Shown: piece by piece, positions 62,072 to 64,000 of the stretch
How positions within the stretch are numbered: the first letter of the stretch is position 1
How the letters are laid out: the number at the start of each line of letters is the position of its first letter
Origin: Shinella lacus
GTDB lineage: Bacteria; Pseudomonadota; Alphaproteobacteria; Rhizobiales; Rhizobiaceae
NCBI RefSeq assembly: GCF_010994755.1
Contig: NZ_WHSB02000004.1
Span: 496,001 to 560,000 of the forward strand
Direction of reading: 5' to 3'
Length of the DNA stretch: 64,000 bases
Notes under the pieces: model-generated
The model's database searches: none
Seen by the model: the letters and a program-made list of their open reading frames with translations, nothing else
Told to the model about the DNA's origin: nothing
Made by a program: the position numbers and the translations under genes

Positions 62072-62839
62072 TTACTTGCCGCTGTTGAACATCTGGGCGT
62101 TGCCAGGCTGGTAGCCGGCGCCCGGCGTCAGGAAGCGGCGGCGCTGTTCACGCCCCTGTTCGGCAGCGGCGGCGCGTTCCGCATCGGCCAGCGCGCTCGC
62201 CCGGCCATTGGCCGAGACGACCGCGACGAGATCGGAAAGCTGCTGCGACTGGAGTGCGAGGAGCTGGTTGCCCGCCTGCGTCGCCTGAAGCGCGCCGGTC
62301 GCGCCCTGGCTCTGGCTGACAAGCGCCGACATCTGCGTGCGGTTCGAGTCGATGTTGCCGACGACGCCGGCCTGCACGCGCATCGCGTCCTGCAAGCCAC
62401 CGACGGTGTTCTGCCAGCGCGAACGGGCATTGGCCACGAGCTGCTGATCGCTCGTGGACATCGAGACGTTCCCGTATTTCTGGGAGAACATCTGGTCGAT
62501 CTGCTGGACGTTGAAGGCGATGCCCTGCGCCTGCTGGAGAAGCTGCTGGGTGCGCTGGACGTTCTGCTGAAGCTGCTGGAGCGCCGAGAACGGCAGGCTG
62601 GTGAGGTTCTTCGCTTGATTGATGAGCATCTGCGCTTCGTTCTGAAGCGAGGTGATCTGGTGGGTGATCTGCTCCAGCGTGCGCGCGGCGGTCAGGACGT
62701 TTTGCGCGTAATTGCTGGGATCGAAGACGATGATGGCGTGGGCCGGCGTCGCCACCATTGGCGACAGCGCGAGCGGCGCGGCCGCGAGCATGGTGGCGGC
62801 GAGTGCCATGGCGCGCGAGCGGAAACGACGGATAATCAT
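62072..62839 (-). CDS. trbJ: Conjugal transfer protein TrbJ (VirB5-like)
   Basis: A 255-residue secreted, pilus-associated protein. It has a signal peptide (MALAATMLAAAPLALSPMV... cleaved near PAHA) and then a helical Gln-rich domain (LEQITHQITSLQNEAQMLI, LQQLQQNVQRTQQLLQQ) typical of TrbJ. It follows trbE after 2 nt and precedes trbK. Confidence 0.93.
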   Translation of the reverse strand: MIIRRFRSRAMALAATMLAAAPLALSPMVATPAHAIIVFDPSNYAQNVLTAARTLEQITHQITSLQNEAQMLINQAKNLTSLPFSALQQLQQNVQRTQQLLQQAQGIAFNVQQIDQMFSQKYGNVSMSTSDQQLVANARSRWQNTVGGLQDAMRVQAGVVGNIDSNRTQMSALVSQSQGATGALQATQAGNQLLALQSQQLSDLVAVVSANGRASALADAERAAAAEQGREQRRRFLTPGAGYQPGNAQMFNSGK

Positions 62840-62841
62840 GG

Positions 62842-64000
62842 TCAGGACTCCTTTGCTGCTTCGGGGATCGGGAAAGTTGGGATGAGGTCGGCCGCCCAGG
62901 CGGCGTCGCGGGCGCGCAGCCACGCGGCGAGAAAGCCGTCGCGGCCGTGTTCGACGACGAGGTTGGCGATCAGCGTCTGATCGGATTTGGAGGAGGCGGC
63001 GCAGAGCGCGAGGCCGACTTGCGCTAGGCCCAGCTCGAACAGGCGGTTGCCGCGCCGCGACTGGCAGTAATAGTCCCGCTTGGGCGTCGCCCGCGCCAGG
63101 ATTTCGATCTGGCGATCGTTGAGCCCGAAGCGGCGATAGATCGCCGTGATCTGCGGCTCGATCGCGCGTTCGTTCGGCAGCAAGAGCCGCGTCGGGCAGC
63201 TTTCGATGATGGCCGGGGCGATGCTCGAATTGTCGATGTCGCTGAGCGACTGCGTGGCGAAGATGACGGATGCATTCTTCTTGCGCAGCGTCTTCAGCCA
63301 TTCGCGTAGCTGGCCGGCGAAGCCGTCATCGTCCAGCGCCAGCCACCCTTCGTCGATGATGAGCAGCGTCGGGCGGCCGTCGAGCCGGTCGCCGATGCGA
63401 TGGAAGAGATAGGCGAGCACGGCGGGCGCGGCCCCGGTGCCGACCAGCCCTTCAATCTCGAACGCCTGCACGTCGGCGCTGCCCAGATGTTCGGCCTCGG
63501 CATCGAGCAGCCGGCCATAGGCCCCGCCGACGCAATAGGGCCGGAGCGCCTGCTTGATGTCGTTGGACTGGAGCAGGACGGCGAAGCCGGTGATGGTGCG
63601 CTCTTCGACCGGGGCGGACGCGAGCGAGGTCAGTGCCGTCCAGATGTGCTCCTTCACCTCGGGCGTGATCGCAATGCCCTCGCGCATCAGGATCGCGACG
63701 ATCCAGTCGGCCGCCCAGGCGCGTTCGTAAGAATCGTGGATGCGCGCGAGCGGCTGAAGCGAAACGGAAACGTCGGCGCCTTCTGTGAGGCCGCCACCGA
63801 GATCGTGCCAGTCGCCGCCCATGGCGAGCGCGGCGGCGCGGATCGAACCGCCAAAGTCGAAGGCGAAGACCTGGGAGCGTTCGTAGCGCCGGAACTGCAA
63901 GGCCATGAGGGCGAGCAGCACGGACTTGCCCGCGCCGGTCGGGCCGACGACCAGCGTATGGCCGACATCGCCGACATGAAGAGATAACCGGAACGGGGTC
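62842..64000 (-). CDS. trbE: Conjugal transfer ATPase TrbE (VirB4-like), 5' end outside window
   Basis: The last 385 residues of the mating-channel ATPase are present. The Walker A motif is GPTGAGKSVLLAL near the window edge, Walker B is PTLLIIDEGWLALDDDGF, and ASVIFATQSLSDIDNSSIAP follows, typical of VirB4/TrbE. The remaining N-terminal part (usually about 430 residues) is beyond 64,000. It energises pilus assembly and DNA transfer. Confidence 0.95.
   Translation of the reverse strand, partial: TPFRLSLHVGDVGHTLVVGPTGAGKSVLLALMALQFRRYERSQVFAFDFGGSIRAAALAMGGDWHDLGGGLTEGADVSVSLQPLARIHDSYERAWAADWIVAILMREGIAITPEVKEHIWTALTSLASAPVEERTITGFAVLLQSNDIKQALRPYCVGGAYGRLLDAEAEHLGSADVQAFEIEGLVGTGAAPAVLAYLFHRIGDRLDGRPTLLIIDEGWLALDDDGFAGQLREWLKTLRKKNASVIFATQSLSDIDNSSIAPAIIESCPTRLLLPNERAIEPQITAIYRRFGLNDRQIEILARATPKRDYYCQSRRGNRLFELGLAQVGLALCAASSKSDQTLIANLVVEHGRDGFLAAWLRARDAAWAADLIPTFPIPEAAKES

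Larger units (their letters stand above)
54570..64000 (-). mobile_element. Left part of an integrative and conjugative element at tRNA-Arg(CCG)
   Basis: From the tRNA 3' end to the window edge every gene reads leftward and is of mobile type. They are serine recombinase, TumE/TumA-like pair, a small unknown gene, DUF2274, and trbI, G, F, L, K, J, E. Relaxase, coupling protein, trbB-D and the distal att site are expected beyond 64,000. The left boundary rests on the recombinase overlap with the tRNA, and the right boundary is not in the window. Confidence 0.88.

Overview
The window is GC-rich alphaproteobacterial chromosome of Rhizobiaceae type (Rhizobium, Agrobacterium, Shinella or Ensifer). 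This rests on recognising a gbpR-chvE-gguABC locus, a host-attachment family gene, a DUF1127 protein, rhizobial palindromic intergenic repeats, and sugar ABC operons typical of the family. No species can be named from sequence alone.

Layout. 1-11.6 kb is a purine/ureide degradation locus: xanthine dehydrogenase xdhABC, a LysR regulator, a membrane urate hydroxylase with a cytochrome c tail (puuD), guanine deaminase, and a leftward operon puuE-uraD-allA-uraH. 11.6-23.9 kb is mixed housekeeping: a PRC-barrel protein, two divergent genes that look like the separated halves of the tRNA-modifying enzyme MnmC, a large hybrid sensor kinase, a non-pyrrolysine MttB homologue, a host-attachment protein, an AlkD-like HEAT protein, RhlE helicase and an EamA exporter. 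24.2-27.4 kb is an ATP-grasp / alpha-E / transglutaminase cassette of unknown product, followed convergently by a secreted protein built of alternating 15- and 14-residue repeats. 28.4-38.0 kb is the chvE sugar-uptake locus joined to non-phosphorylative L-arabinose catabolism genes and controlled by GbpR.

38.8-49.4 kb is the most interesting chromosomal block. A leftward mocD-mocE-mocF type oxygenase system (desaturase-like di-iron enzyme, Rieske ferredoxin, reductase) stands divergent from a LacI regulator, a MocC/IolE-like TIM-barrel protein, an inositol/rhizopine-type ABC transporter and inositol 2-dehydrogenase. Together these would demethylate, import and oxidise a methylated inosamine (rhizopine) or a related inositol ether. 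49.5-54.4 kb is a xylose-type ABC operon (xylF-xylH-xylG) with a divergent ROK repressor and a near-perfect 21-bp operator.

At 54,493 lies tRNA-Arg(CCG). From its 3' end to the end of the window the DNA is an integrated conjugative element. A large serine recombinase reads its last codons through the tRNA 3' end, and its start is chained by 4-nt overlaps to a TumE/TumA-like toxin-antitoxin pair and a small unknown gene. Beyond come DUF2274 and the conjugative pilus/mating-pair genes trbI-G-F-L-K-J-E, with trbE cut by the window end. The distal attachment site is not in the window.

A recurring design is a strong hairpin directly after each of the three sugar-binding-protein genes (chvE, the inositol-type binding protein, xylF), before the rest of the transport operon, probably to keep binding protein in excess over membrane components.
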